From NCBI RefSeq assembly GCF_010119975.1, contig NZ_CP048222.1, forward strand, positions 868,001 to 932,000: DNA of 64,000 nucleotides. Reading direction: 5' to 3'. A program made the position numbers and the translations under genes. Shown here piece after piece: positions 27,607 to 35,834 of this stretch (position 1 is the first letter of the stretch; each line of letters begins with the position of its first letter). Below the pieces are notes generated by a model. That model ran no database searches. It saw only the letters and a list, made by a program, of their open reading frames with translations, and was not told the origin of the DNA. Source of the stretch: Rhodocytophaga rosea. GTDB taxonomy: Bacteria > Bacteroidota > Bacteroidia > Cytophagales > 172606-1.

Positions 27607-27649
27607 AAAAATAACAGCATGTGTTTAATACACATGCTGTTATTTTTTT
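27607..27649. terminator. Strong rho-independent terminator
   Basis: A perfect 18-bp inverted repeat (27607-27624 with 27630-27647, core AACAGCATGTGT / ACACATGCTGTT) with a 5-base loop is flanked by A and T runs. Confidence 0.9.
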
Positions 27650-27772
27650 GCTCCATTCTGTCATTTATCAAAACGGACAATTTTACCAACGGCATGTATT
27701 TCCATGCCTATGCTTTTATTATATTAGCAACCGGGATAATTTTCTTTCATATATTGATGTAAAACTCATCCT

Positions 27773-28183
27773 ATGGCTACCAAATTAAAACTCTTATTTG
27801 GCAACGAGATCTTTCAAAGGAGTTGTTATGCTATCGCTTTAGTAACATGGAGTATAATCAACCTTTCGGGAAATAATCTACAATCTTTACAATACACGAG
27901 CTCAATTGGCCTTTCCTATTTCTGGCTGTATCTGATTCCGGCTCTTCTACTGGCAGCACAAGTGCTAAGAAACAACCTGATTTTCTGGATAATCATAGCA
28001 GGTAGTGTTCTGGCTTATACCCTCTATGCCCTACTGGTTACATGGTATGATATATCTGACCGGATTGGCGATCCAATAAAACCTCTTGTTTTTGATTCAA
28101 CTATATTCTTACTTTTATTTTTTAGTATGTTGCTGCTTCTAAATGGAGTATTATGGCTTTTGAAGCCAAAAAGAGTAATTTAA
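27773..28183 (+). CDS. Small four-helix membrane protein, unknown
   Basis: 136 residues with about four hydrophobic segments (near 17-33, 48-65, 70-90 and 110-129) and a basic C-terminus (LKPKRVI). There is no enzymatic motif. It resembles small DoxX-like or other uncharacterised integral membrane proteins only in general layout, so I leave it unnamed. It lies 80 bases upstream of the SnoaL-like gene on the same strand. Confidence 0.6.
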   Translation: MATKLKLLFGNEIFQRSCYAIALVTWSIINLSGNNLQSLQYTSSIGLSYFWLYLIPALLLAAQVLRNNLIFWIIIAGSVLAYTLYALLVTWYDISDRIGDPIKPLVFDSTIFLLLFFSMLLLLNGVLWLLKPKRVI

Positions 28184-28263
28184 ACTTTCAGCAAAAGCAG
28201 AGAAAAAATCAAAAAACAAATAAGTCAAATTGTTAATTTTAAAATATTACTGGTAATTTACTG

Positions 28264-28647
28264 ATGCTTCCAGCTACACTTCAAACTATAATTGAGCAAT
28301 ATATTCAGGCCTACAACCAGTTTGATGTGCCGGGAATGCTTACTCACCTGCATCCGGATATTGAATTCAGAAATATTTCCAATGGAGAAGTTACGCATTC
28401 TTTAAAAGGAAAAGCTGCTTTTAGAGAACAAGCTGAACAGGCTGTCAGGTATTTTAGCCAGCGGAAGCAAAGCATTCAACACATTAATTTTCAGCCCGAT
28501 CAGGCAGAAGTACTGCTTGACTATGTAGCAGTATTAGCGATAGATTTACCCAATGGGATGAAAAAAGGCGACACTTTACAATTAAAGGGAAAATCTGTTT
28601 TCCGTTTTCAATACCAGCAGATTATTTTGATTGAAGATATAAGTTAA
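28264..28647 (+). CDS. SnoaL-like / NTF2-fold protein
   Basis: 127 residues matching the NTF2-like (SnoaL-like) cone-shaped fold. An N-terminal helix IIEQYIQAYNQFDVPGML is followed by THLHPDIEFRNISNG, a typical SnoaL-like opening, then strands alternating through KAAFREQAEQAV and KGKSVFRFQYQQIILIEDIS. Such small-ligand-binding or isomerase-like folds have varied roles, and nothing here fixes one. Start is the ATG at 28264. Confidence 0.78.
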   Translation: MLPATLQTIIEQYIQAYNQFDVPGMLTHLHPDIEFRNISNGEVTHSLKGKAAFREQAEQAVRYFSQRKQSIQHINFQPDQAEVLLDYVAVLAIDLPNGMKKGDTLQLKGKSVFRFQYQQIILIEDIS

Positions 28648-28719
28648 GGGCAACGGTCTAAATTTCATGCAGGCTACCTGAAAATACTTACCTTTACCCC
28701 AAATCAAAAGGCAGCTTAT

Positions 28720-29742
28720 ATGTCAGTTCACTGGAAAGACGGATTTGAACTACTCTCCAAACTCACCCCCAGAAAAGCCTGGAACAGTGCGCTGGTGATG
28801 GGCAGCTATCATCTTTCCCGCCTTACCCGAAAAGCCATTCATGCAGGTTTACCCATCAGTATCTCTTTTGAACCTACCACTTCCTGTAATCTGCGCTGTC
28901 CGGAATGCCCCAGTGGCTTACGCTCTTTCACCCGGCCTACCGGCATGTTAGCAGACAGTTTATTCCAGAAAACAATTGATGAACTGAAAGATACCTTACT
29001 CTATCTCACTTTTTATTTTCAGGGCGAACCTTATTTACATCCGCAGTTTCTGGAAATGGTACAATATGCTTCCTCCAGAAATATCTATACAGCCACTTCT
29101 ACTAACGCCCACTATCTTACCGATGCCAATGCCCGCAAAACAGTAGAATCTGGCCTCAGCCGCCTCACTATTTCTATCGATGGCACTACCCAGGAAACCT
29201 ACCAATCTTACCGGATAGGAGGCAAACTGCACAAAGTACTGGAAGGCACCAGAAACATCATCCGGTGGAAAAAAGAACTGAACTCTCCTACCCCACATAT
29301 TATTTTTCAGTTTCTGGTAGTAAAACCTAATGAGCATCAGATTACAGAGGTACATCAACTGGCTACCGAATTAGGTGTGGATGAAGTTGCGCTGAAAACA
29401 GCACAGATCTACGACTATGAGCAAGGATCACCTCTCATTCCCGCCAATGAAAAATATACCAGGTATACCAAAAACCCTGATGGCACCTACCGCATTAAAA
29501 ATAAATTGCTGAACCATTGCTGGAAAATGTGGCATTCCTGTGTGATCACATGGGATGGAATGGTAGTTCCCTGCTGTTTTGATAAGGATGCCCATCACCG
29601 CCTGGGCGATTTAAAAACCAGTAATTTTAAGCGGCTCTGGAAAAATGAAACGTATGCTCATTTCCGGCAATTGCTCCTTGGTGCCAGAAGCAACATAGAT
29701 ATATGCCGCAACTGCACGGAAGGCACCAAAGTTTGGGGATAA
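28720..29742 (+). CDS. Radical SAM protein with SPASM domain
   Basis: 340 residues. The radical SAM cluster motif is C56-x3-C60-x2-C63 (CNLRCPEC), in the usual EPTTSCNLRCPECPSG context. The GEP-like SAM-binding strand FYFQGEPYLHP follows. A C-terminal SPASM segment (about 265-335) carries CWKMWHSC, GMVVPCCFDKDA and ICRNC, which should bind auxiliary 4Fe-4S. SPASM enzymes modify peptides, proteins or small molecules by radical chemistry. No precursor peptide or partner is evident nearby. The gene stops four bases before the convergent anti-sigma/VWA gene. Confidence 0.9.
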   Translation: MSVHWKDGFELLSKLTPRKAWNSALVMGSYHLSRLTRKAIHAGLPISISFEPTTSCNLRCPECPSGLRSFTRPTGMLADSLFQKTIDELKDTLLYLTFYFQGEPYLHPQFLEMVQYASSRNIYTATSTNAHYLTDANARKTVESGLSRLTISIDGTTQETYQSYRIGGKLHKVLEGTRNIIRWKKELNSPTPHIIFQFLVVKPNEHQITEVHQLATELGVDEVALKTAQIYDYEQGSPLIPANEKYTRYTKNPDGTYRIKNKLLNHCWKMWHSCVITWDGMVVPCCFDKDAHHRLGDLKTSNFKRLWKNETYAHFRQLLLGARSNIDICRNCTEGTKVWG

Positions 29743-29746
29743 TCTC

Positions 29747-30958
29747 CTACAACCAGAACAAACCCATAATATGCTTGGGACGGTACCGGAATCTTGTTAG
29801 TTTATACTGCTTCTTTTTCACATCATACCTATAAAATCGCTCCCCCACCTGTAACCAGGGTTGTTTTTTTTCCTCACCTGGATTCAAATCATCCTCCATG
29901 GTATGTAAAGAACCTTTGGTTTGCAAAGCTATATCTTTGTATTCTGGCTGAAAAGCCTGTGTAGAATCAGCTGCACTGCCACATAAAATCACATGAACCG
30001 GTTTCTTTATATTTTCCAGAAAAGCCATATCCTTTACTGCACTGGAATTATCAGCTATTAAGATCAGGTGTTTGGCTTCCGGAAATTGCTGCTGTGCATA
30101 TAACAAGGCTTCAATGTCATTCTCTTCACTGTTTCCATTGCGAACCGTATTTCTGGCCGCCTGCACCATCACTGGTAACACATTTTCCGCTTGTAAACTG
30201 GTACTTACAAACATTTGCCCAGATGTTTCCATCAGCCGGGTTTCCTGACCAGTACTATCGCAATCAGTAAAAAATAAGACTGCCTTTATATTAGGTTTCT
30301 GGCTGTTCTTCTGCAACCATGAAAAAATCTGGACGCTGTATGGATACATACTGGTGGTCAGATCGCAAACAACTACCGCATCTGGCCACTTGCTTACATT
30401 CCGGCTGAATACCTGGTAAGAAGTTGAATCTGCGCCAAAGTCACCGGTTTGCATCTGGTAGCGGATATGATTTTCTTCCAGGCTGAATAAGGGAATGGAA
30501 ACCTGAGGCAAGGAACTTTCTGCTTTTTTTTGCAGGAGAAACGATACATTTTGTTTTAATACATGAATTGTCTGAGTAATAGCCGTAACAGTGATATGCT
30601 TTCTGCTCTCCAACCTACTGTTTGCTTTACCTTCCATAGCTATAGTTGAAGAATCTGCTCGTGTTGCTGGAATTACCTGATTCTGGCTACTGAATGAATG
30701 TTCCAGTTGGGGTCTGCTTTCCGTTGAAGCTGCTTTCTCCTGAACTGGTTTATATGGGGCAGCATCTCTATAGAACCACCAGAGACCCATTATTCCGATC
30801 AGCACGCAACCCAAACATAGGAAGCCCATTCGCCACCAATATCGTTGCCGGAGCTTTTTCTGCATACGAATCCAGTCCTGCGGCTGTGGTGCTGGCTGAT
30901 AAGTGGGCAGGGTTTTGCGTACCCAGTCGTGTAGGTGTTTATCGTTTGGTTCTTGCAT
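29747..30958 (-). CDS. Membrane protein: anti-sigma-like N-terminus with periplasmic VWA-like domain
   Basis: 403 residues. The N-terminal 40 residues (HLHDWVRKTL, PAPQPQDWIRMQKKL) resemble the cytoplasmic part of Bacteroidota anti-sigma factors. One transmembrane helix follows at about 43-62. After a polar linker, residues 190-380 look like a von Willebrand A domain: DAVVVCDLTTSMYPY holds a DxTxS MIDAS-type motif at 199-203, and there are later strands KAVLFFTDCDSTGQE, HLILIADNSSAV and VHVILCG. The start overlaps the end of the ECF sigma gene by 20 bases, which couples the two. I infer a membrane anti-sigma factor that senses a periplasmic ligand through its VWA domain. Confidence 0.7.
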   Translation of the reverse strand: MQEPNDKHLHDWVRKTLPTYQPAPQPQDWIRMQKKLRQRYWWRMGFLCLGCVLIGIMGLWWFYRDAAPYKPVQEKAASTESRPQLEHSFSSQNQVIPATRADSSTIAMEGKANSRLESRKHITVTAITQTIHVLKQNVSFLLQKKAESSLPQVSIPLFSLEENHIRYQMQTGDFGADSTSYQVFSRNVSKWPDAVVVCDLTTSMYPYSVQIFSWLQKNSQKPNIKAVLFFTDCDSTGQETRLMETSGQMFVSTSLQAENVLPVMVQAARNTVRNGNSEENDIEALLYAQQQFPEAKHLILIADNSSAVKDMAFLENIKKPVHVILCGSAADSTQAFQPEYKDIALQTKGSLHTMEDDLNPGEEKKQPWLQVGERFYRYDVKKKQYKLTRFRYRPKHIMGLFWL

Positions 30959-31514
30959 AATTATCTTGGGTTTGCTTACTGAGAGACTGCCGGAGCAAGC
31001 GGTTAGCTTCAGTCAGGTGAGAACGGGAAGTACTTTCAGCAATATTGAGCTGCTGGGCAATTTCCCGGTGTGAAAAACCTTCCATCACATACAGGCTGAA
31101 TACCATCCGGTAAGGTGCAGACATTTGTTGAAGGATTTGCAGAATATCTTCAGCTGAAAACTGAGCAAATAGTGCTTCATCATTTAAATAAGGTTCTTCC
31201 AGTTGCCAGGCTACCGTTTCTACCTGAATTTGTCTGGCACGTCTGGCATTCTTCCGGTAATAATCAATGGCCGTATTCACCATAATTTTTCGTATCCAGG
31301 GCACAATCACCTCCTGATTTTTCAGTTCTTTAATATTTTTGAACACTTTCAAAAACCCATCATTCAGCATTTCTCCGGCATCTTCCCGATCATTGGCATA
31401 CGCCATACACACCGACATAGCATACCCGTAAAAACGTTCATACAACGCTTTCCGGTCAGTTTCTCTGCCTTTGCAGCATCCTTGGATGATATCTGATAAA
31501 TTCCGTTCTGCCAA
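30939..31514 (-). CDS. ECF-type RNA polymerase sigma factor
   Basis: 191 residues. Region 2 (about 20-95) includes LYERFYGYAMSVCMAYANDREDAGEMLNDGFLKVFKNI and PWIRKIMVNTAIDYYRKN. Region 4 (about 120-175) has PYRMVFSLYVMEGFSHREIAQQLNIAESTSRSHL, the -35-recognition helix-turn-helix. An in-frame stop lies shortly upstream and no ATG precedes region 2, so translation should start at the TTG at 31514 (MAERNLSDIIQG). The 3' end overlaps the predicted anti-sigma/VWA gene by 20 bases; sigma/anti-sigma pairs are usually arranged this way and autoregulated. Confidence 0.92.
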   Translation of the reverse strand: MAERNLSDIIQGCCKGRETDRKALYERFYGYAMSVCMAYANDREDAGEMLNDGFLKVFKNIKELKNQEVIVPWIRKIMVNTAIDYYRKNARRARQIQVETVAWQLEEPYLNDEALFAQFSAEDILQILQQMSAPYRMVFSLYVMEGFSHREIAQQLNIAESTSRSHLTEANRLLRQSLSKQTQDNYARTKR

Positions 31515-31634
31515 TTCAATAAAATGCTTAGTTCATTTTTCTGTCTGATAATAATTCAGGCTGTTATTTTAACCATTGAGAATCAATAGCATAAGTTATA
31601 AATACTCATTATAAATCAGCACAAACATCAGTTA

Positions 31635-32714
31635 TTATTTACAGCCAGTGTAGGTATAATTTTCTGTGCGGCTGCCAGTTTGGGAAGGTATACCAGGAGT
31701 TAAATCTTTGTGTTCGGTTACGGCCTGGCTTACAAAATCTTCACCATTCAGTTGTATAGTATTAGAGATAGAGGTAAGTTGTGCTATACCACTTCCTGGA
31801 TAATCGGCGTAATAATTAAACGTTTTCCAGACACCCACTTTTCCCATGATGGGCTGTAATTCAGGGAATCCTTTAAAAGCTGGCAAAGAAGTAAAGAAAG
31901 GCTTTCCTTCGTTCCAGGTTTGTGTATAATAAGAATTGAGCTTGTTTCCATTAAAAAACTGATACTTGGTTAATCGTTGCTGATTATCGTATTCAAAGAG
32001 AGTATAACTTTCCGGATAAGTAGCTTTGGTGACGAGGCCATTCTGAATGGTATACGGATGTGTTTCCGCAGCTCCTCTTTTTTCTATATAATCTGTAAGT
32101 TGCTTATCGGTATATATCCAAGTACGTTGCCAGCCGCTGGGATACCCAGGTACTTCTTTCACCACATTTGGGTCGTAGGTATAGGTATTCACAGCCGTTT
32201 GTTTCACCACATTTCCGGCTGCATCATATTCAAAGGTGCCAGTAACATTAGTTGCTAGTCCGTAAAAAGAAACACTATTTGCCAAATACCCTGTAAGTTT
32301 ACCCTGGGTATAGGTAAAAGTAGTATTTAAGGACCTATGATCGGTTTTGGTGTTTCCAGTTCCGATCATTGTTTGCCTGACCGTCTGGGAGTTAGCGGCT
32401 GTTAAAAAACCTTCTGCATTATAGGTATAGGTAGCCACAGTAGAGCTATTTCCATTATCCAAGCCACTGCTTCCGCCACTAATAGTCCATGAGGAATCTG
32501 CTTTAATAAGTTTACCCTCGTTGTCATAAGTAAAAATAGCTTGTTCATTTTGCACGTGTTGTGAACCAGGCTGCTGAATAACAGCGGTGTACTTTTGAAT
32601 CCGGCAGCCGGTGGCAGGTGTAGGTTTACCAGAATCGGTTTCACAACTGGAGAGTAGTAAGCTACAGATGAGGGATATCCATAGTAGCTGAAGGGAAACT
32701 TGTGTCGTTTTCAT
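31635..32714 (-). CDS. Lipoprotein with YD/RHS-like repeats
   Basis: 359 residues. The lipoprotein signal ends in the lipobox LLLSSC (Cys near 24), so the protein is anchored in a membrane. The body carries several degenerate 'Y-x-Y-x-x-x-G-x-L' units (FTYDNEGKLIKADSS, YTYNAEGFLTAANS, FEYDAAGNVVKQ, FEYDNQQRLTKYQ), as in RHS/YD-repeat and DUF4595-like Bacteroidota lipoproteins. It may form a beta-spiral on the cell surface. It lies upstream of the ECF sigma gene on the same strand with 120 bases between. Function unknown. Confidence 0.75.
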   Translation of the reverse strand: MKTTQVSLQLLWISLICSLLLSSCETDSGKPTPATGCRIQKYTAVIQQPGSQHVQNEQAIFTYDNEGKLIKADSSWTISGGSSGLDNGNSSTVATYTYNAEGFLTAANSQTVRQTMIGTGNTKTDHRSLNTTFTYTQGKLTGYLANSVSFYGLATNVTGTFEYDAAGNVVKQTAVNTYTYDPNVVKEVPGYPSGWQRTWIYTDKQLTDYIEKRGAAETHPYTIQNGLVTKATYPESYTLFEYDNQQRLTKYQFFNGNKLNSYYTQTWNEGKPFFTSLPAFKGFPELQPIMGKVGVWKTFNYYADYPGSGIAQLTSISNTIQLNGEDFVSQAVTEHKDLTPGIPSQTGSRTENYTYTGCK

Positions 32715-32862
32715 AATTTATTGTGATTGAGAATGGTTGGTTGAATGTTGACTTCTCTATCCCTGACGAAGCAACTGGTGGAAACGCTGGTGGGTTCTGA
32801 AAATATTTTATTATATATGAAACAGAATATGACTTTTTATTCAGACCATTCAAAAGACATAT

Positions 32863-33717
32863 ATGCAACTAACCCAATCGCTCAGCATTGATGACTTCTT
32901 TATAGTTGAGGGAACGCTACCGTTTATAATTCAATCTACCGGGCTGGGAATTTATGATTTTGATTTTCGTAATTTTTTTAATGTACAATCTGCGTTTTAC
33001 TCACCTAATCAACCTACTATAGCCAGAATAGGCGCGATAGAAAAGTACCATCAAATTTATCATGAATTACTTGCTGAAGAAATCACTTTAATACATTCAC
33101 CTGATGAGCATGAACGCTGTTCGTTACTTCCAGTCTGGTATCCCCTGATCGCTGATTTAACGCCCTATAGTATGGTATATACAAATCTTCCAAGTGCTAA
33201 AACAGTAGAGGAAGACTTTGAATGGCCCATTTTTGTAAAAGGCGAAAGGCAGACCCATAAACATAAAAAGAGCTTAAGTATAATAGAAAACGCAGAGCAG
33301 TTTGAGCATTTACTTATTCACTGGCAGTATGATCCCATGCTTCATTGGCAAAAAATGGTTTGCCGTCAATATATATCCTTACAAGTTGTAGAAAATTCAG
33401 TTGCTGATCGTATCCCTAGCAGCTTTGAATTCAGATTGTTTTACTGGAAACAGCAACTAGTCAGTATTGGCCGCTATTGGTATACTTCTTATTATGATTT
33501 ATCTGATAAAGATAGAGAACAAGCATTAAAATTAGCGGATGAAGTATCTAAACGTATTTTGGTTTGTTTCTTAGTAATAGATGTGGCTAAAACTGTTGAA
33601 GGCAATTGGATAGTGATTGAAGTAAATGATGGGCAAGAGAGCGGATTTGCAGGAAATAACGCTTTTTTATTATGGCAGAATATTATTAAGGTTGAGCATA
33701 GGTTGCAATCAATTTGA
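32863..33717 (+). CDS. ATP-grasp protein, R2K clade type
   Basis: 284 residues. The central and C-terminal parts show the ATP-grasp pattern of the R2K (two-lysine) clade: DFEWPIFVKGERQTHKHKKSL (first Lys region), MVCRQYISLQV, EFRLFYWKQQLVSIGRYW, and the metal-binding end WIVIEVNDGQESG. ATP-grasp enzymes of this clade are predicted to ligate amino acids or modify peptides and proteins, but most are uncharacterised. The gene stands alone between a lipoprotein and a LytS/LytTR pair. Start is the ATG at 32863. Confidence 0.78.
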   Translation: MQLTQSLSIDDFFIVEGTLPFIIQSTGLGIYDFDFRNFFNVQSAFYSPNQPTIARIGAIEKYHQIYHELLAEEITLIHSPDEHERCSLLPVWYPLIADLTPYSMVYTNLPSAKTVEEDFEWPIFVKGERQTHKHKKSLSIIENAEQFEHLLIHWQYDPMLHWQKMVCRQYISLQVVENSVADRIPSSFEFRLFYWKQQLVSIGRYWYTSYYDLSDKDREQALKLADEVSKRILVCFLVIDVAKTVEGNWIVIEVNDGQESGFAGNNAFLLWQNIIKVEHRLQSI

Positions 33718-33821
33718 GTCCTCATTTCCAGCAACCGGGTGGGATTTTCTGTCAGTTGGGTATATAGTTGGTTGAAGGCCGATGAATTTGCTGTATATTT
33801 ACTTACTATGCTGGATGGAAA

Positions 33822-34886
33822 ATGGAGAAACTGAATGACAAATGGCTGCGTTTGGTAGGCGTACCTCTGGTAGCAATTTTAGGTAATTTTATTTTTTATC
33901 TTCCCGAAAATAATGGAAATAATATCAGTGTCTGGAAGGGATTATTTTTCAGCCTGATCGAGTGTGTGTCCTTCTGGGAAGTAAGCCGCCTGGGAATTAT
34001 ACTGGCCCGAAAAAGGTATCCGCAGCTCACTCAAACAAAATACCGGATTCTGTACATTTTTTCCTGGTATGTATTGAGCACAATAATTATGCGCATAGGA
34101 ATAACCTATCTGTATGATGTAACTTTATTCTGGGGCTATCCTATATCGGCACGCTCCTACTGGATCAATCTGCTGGTGCCTTTTTTATTTACCGTACCTA
34201 TTGCTGCCATTTATGAAGGCAAATATTTGTATAAACAATGGTGGGCTACCTATTATGAAGCGGAACAGCTCAAAAAAGAAAACCTGCAAAGCCAGCTGGA
34301 TTCACTTAAATCGCAGATCAATCCTCATTTTTTGTTCAATAGCTTAAGTACGCTTTCTTCTCTGGTGAGTGAAGACCCCAAACGGGCAGAACGATTCATA
34401 GAAGAATTATCTTCTGTCTACCGCTATGTACTCCATACCAATGAGAGTTCGCTGACAACACTTGAAAACGAACTCCATTTTATTGAAGCCTATGTACATT
34501 TGCTGCAAACCAGGTTTGGAAAAGGAATTGATGTACACATAGAGGTAGATGAAGCCTATTATTCCTTCCAGTTGCCTCCGCTTACCTTACAACTGCTGGT
34601 TGAAAATACCGTGAAACATAACGCAGTTACGCCATCGAAACCCCTGCTGATCCGGATTTTTACCGATGAAGTGAATAACCTGCATGTACTCAATACCCTG
34701 CGCAAAAAAACCAATCTGGTGCCTTCCAGCCAGACCGGACTTAAGAATATAGCCCGGAAATTCCAGTTACTCAAACAGCCGGATATTCTGGTAAAACAGA
34801 CCGGTGATTGTTTTCAGGTAACTATTCCGCTTATTCCCTCCAGTGTTCAGCCAAGCCCTGCATCCTATGAAAATACTGCTTATTGA
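33822..34886 (+). CDS. LytS/YehU-type sensor histidine kinase (second copy)
   Basis: 354 residues. About four hydrophobic helices precede residue 135. The linker EAEQLKKENLQSQLDSLKSQ leads to the phospho-acceptor His169 in INPHFLFNSLSTLSSL. Further on are YRYVLHTNESSLTTLENEL, LQLLVENTVKHNAVTP and QTGLKNIARKFQLL. It has the same build as the kinase at 8273-9298 and is clearly its paralogue. The stop overlaps the start of the LytTR regulator by 20 bases, indicating translational coupling. Confidence 0.9.
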   Translation: MEKLNDKWLRLVGVPLVAILGNFIFYLPENNGNNISVWKGLFFSLIECVSFWEVSRLGIILARKRYPQLTQTKYRILYIFSWYVLSTIIMRIGITYLYDVTLFWGYPISARSYWINLLVPFLFTVPIAAIYEGKYLYKQWWATYYEAEQLKKENLQSQLDSLKSQINPHFLFNSLSTLSSLVSEDPKRAERFIEELSSVYRYVLHTNESSLTTLENELHFIEAYVHLLQTRFGKGIDVHIEVDEAYYSFQLPPLTLQLLVENTVKHNAVTPSKPLLIRIFTDEVNNLHVLNTLRKKTNLVPSSQTGLKNIARKFQLLKQPDILVKQTGDCFQVTIPLIPSSVQPSPASYENTAY

Positions 34887-35658
34887 AGACGAAGAACTCA
34901 CTGCCCGGAAAATGCAGCGGATGATTGCCGATGTTCAACCTGATGCCCAGCTGCTGGCAACTATCGGCAGCGTAGAAGAATCTGTAGAATGGATGCAAAC
35001 CCACTCCAGCCCGGATCTGGTCCTGATGGATATAGAGCTTTCTGATGGACAAAGTTTTGAGATATTCAACCAGGTAACAGTAAATTGCCCGGTGATTTTT
35101 ACGACGGCGTATGATGAATATGCTATCAAAGCCTTCCGGGTGAATAGTATCGACTATCTGCTGAAACCAATTAAAGAAGAAGATCTCCGCAGAGCGCTCA
35201 ACAAATTACAGCAACTGAAACAAATCCTTTCTACGCAGCCCGACTTTTTGCAAAGTTCCTTAGCGAACCTTATTACCCAATTATCGGCACCCTTGCCGCA
35301 AACTACTCAGATTACCACCTACAGAGACCGGTTTATGATCAAACAAGGGCAGCGCTTGTTTGCCATCGAAACAGACGAAATTGCTTATTTCTTCACCAGG
35401 AATAAAATTTCCTTTATCAAAAGCCATGACAACCGCGAATACATGGTGGATTATCCCCTCGACGAACTTGATAAAATGGTGAATCCCAAGCGTTTTTTCC
35501 GGCTCAACCGCCAGATCATTGCTGAACTACGGTCCATAGAAAAAGTGCATCTGTATTTCAATAATAAACTCAAAATTCAGCTACGTCCGGCATTCGAAGA
35601 AGAAGTACTGGTGAGCCGCATTAAAGCCGGAGATTTCAAAGTATGGCTGGGAGAATAG
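34867..35658 (+). CDS. LytTR-family response regulator (second copy)
   Basis: 263 residues from the ATG at 34867 (MKILLIEDEE), chosen over an earlier in-frame ATG because receiver domains begin with this strand. Phospho-acceptor is Asp55 in LVLMDIELSDGQSFEIF; the switch region TTAYDEYAIKAFRVNSIDYLLKPI is almost identical to the paralogue at 9381. The LytTR domain covers about 155-260 (FFRLNRQIIAELRSIEKV). It is translated in overlap with its kinase. Targets are not evident here. Confidence 0.92.
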   Translation: MKILLIEDEELTARKMQRMIADVQPDAQLLATIGSVEESVEWMQTHSSPDLVLMDIELSDGQSFEIFNQVTVNCPVIFTTAYDEYAIKAFRVNSIDYLLKPIKEEDLRRALNKLQQLKQILSTQPDFLQSSLANLITQLSAPLPQTTQITTYRDRFMIKQGQRLFAIETDEIAYFFTRNKISFIKSHDNREYMVDYPLDELDKMVNPKRFFRLNRQIIAELRSIEKVHLYFNNKLKIQLRPAFEEEVLVSRIKAGDFKVWLGE

Positions 35659-35834
35659 GTTGCATGGCTGGATAGTTTGATTGTTGAATGGTTGAAATAA
35701 AAGTATATATTCCTTGCTCAATTGCTGCCTTTATGAGGCTCTCTCCCTTTGGGTCTGCAAATTCAAAAAATCTGTTTGCAGGTAATTCTAAAAACAATAC
35801 CTTTAAAGTCCAGATTAACCTTACTTATCTTAAT

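Noticed and set aside
35688-35834. N-terminal extension of the Gfo/Idh/MocA oxidoreductase
   Set aside because: These codons resemble no family N-terminus and the Rossmann fold begins directly after the ATG at 35835.
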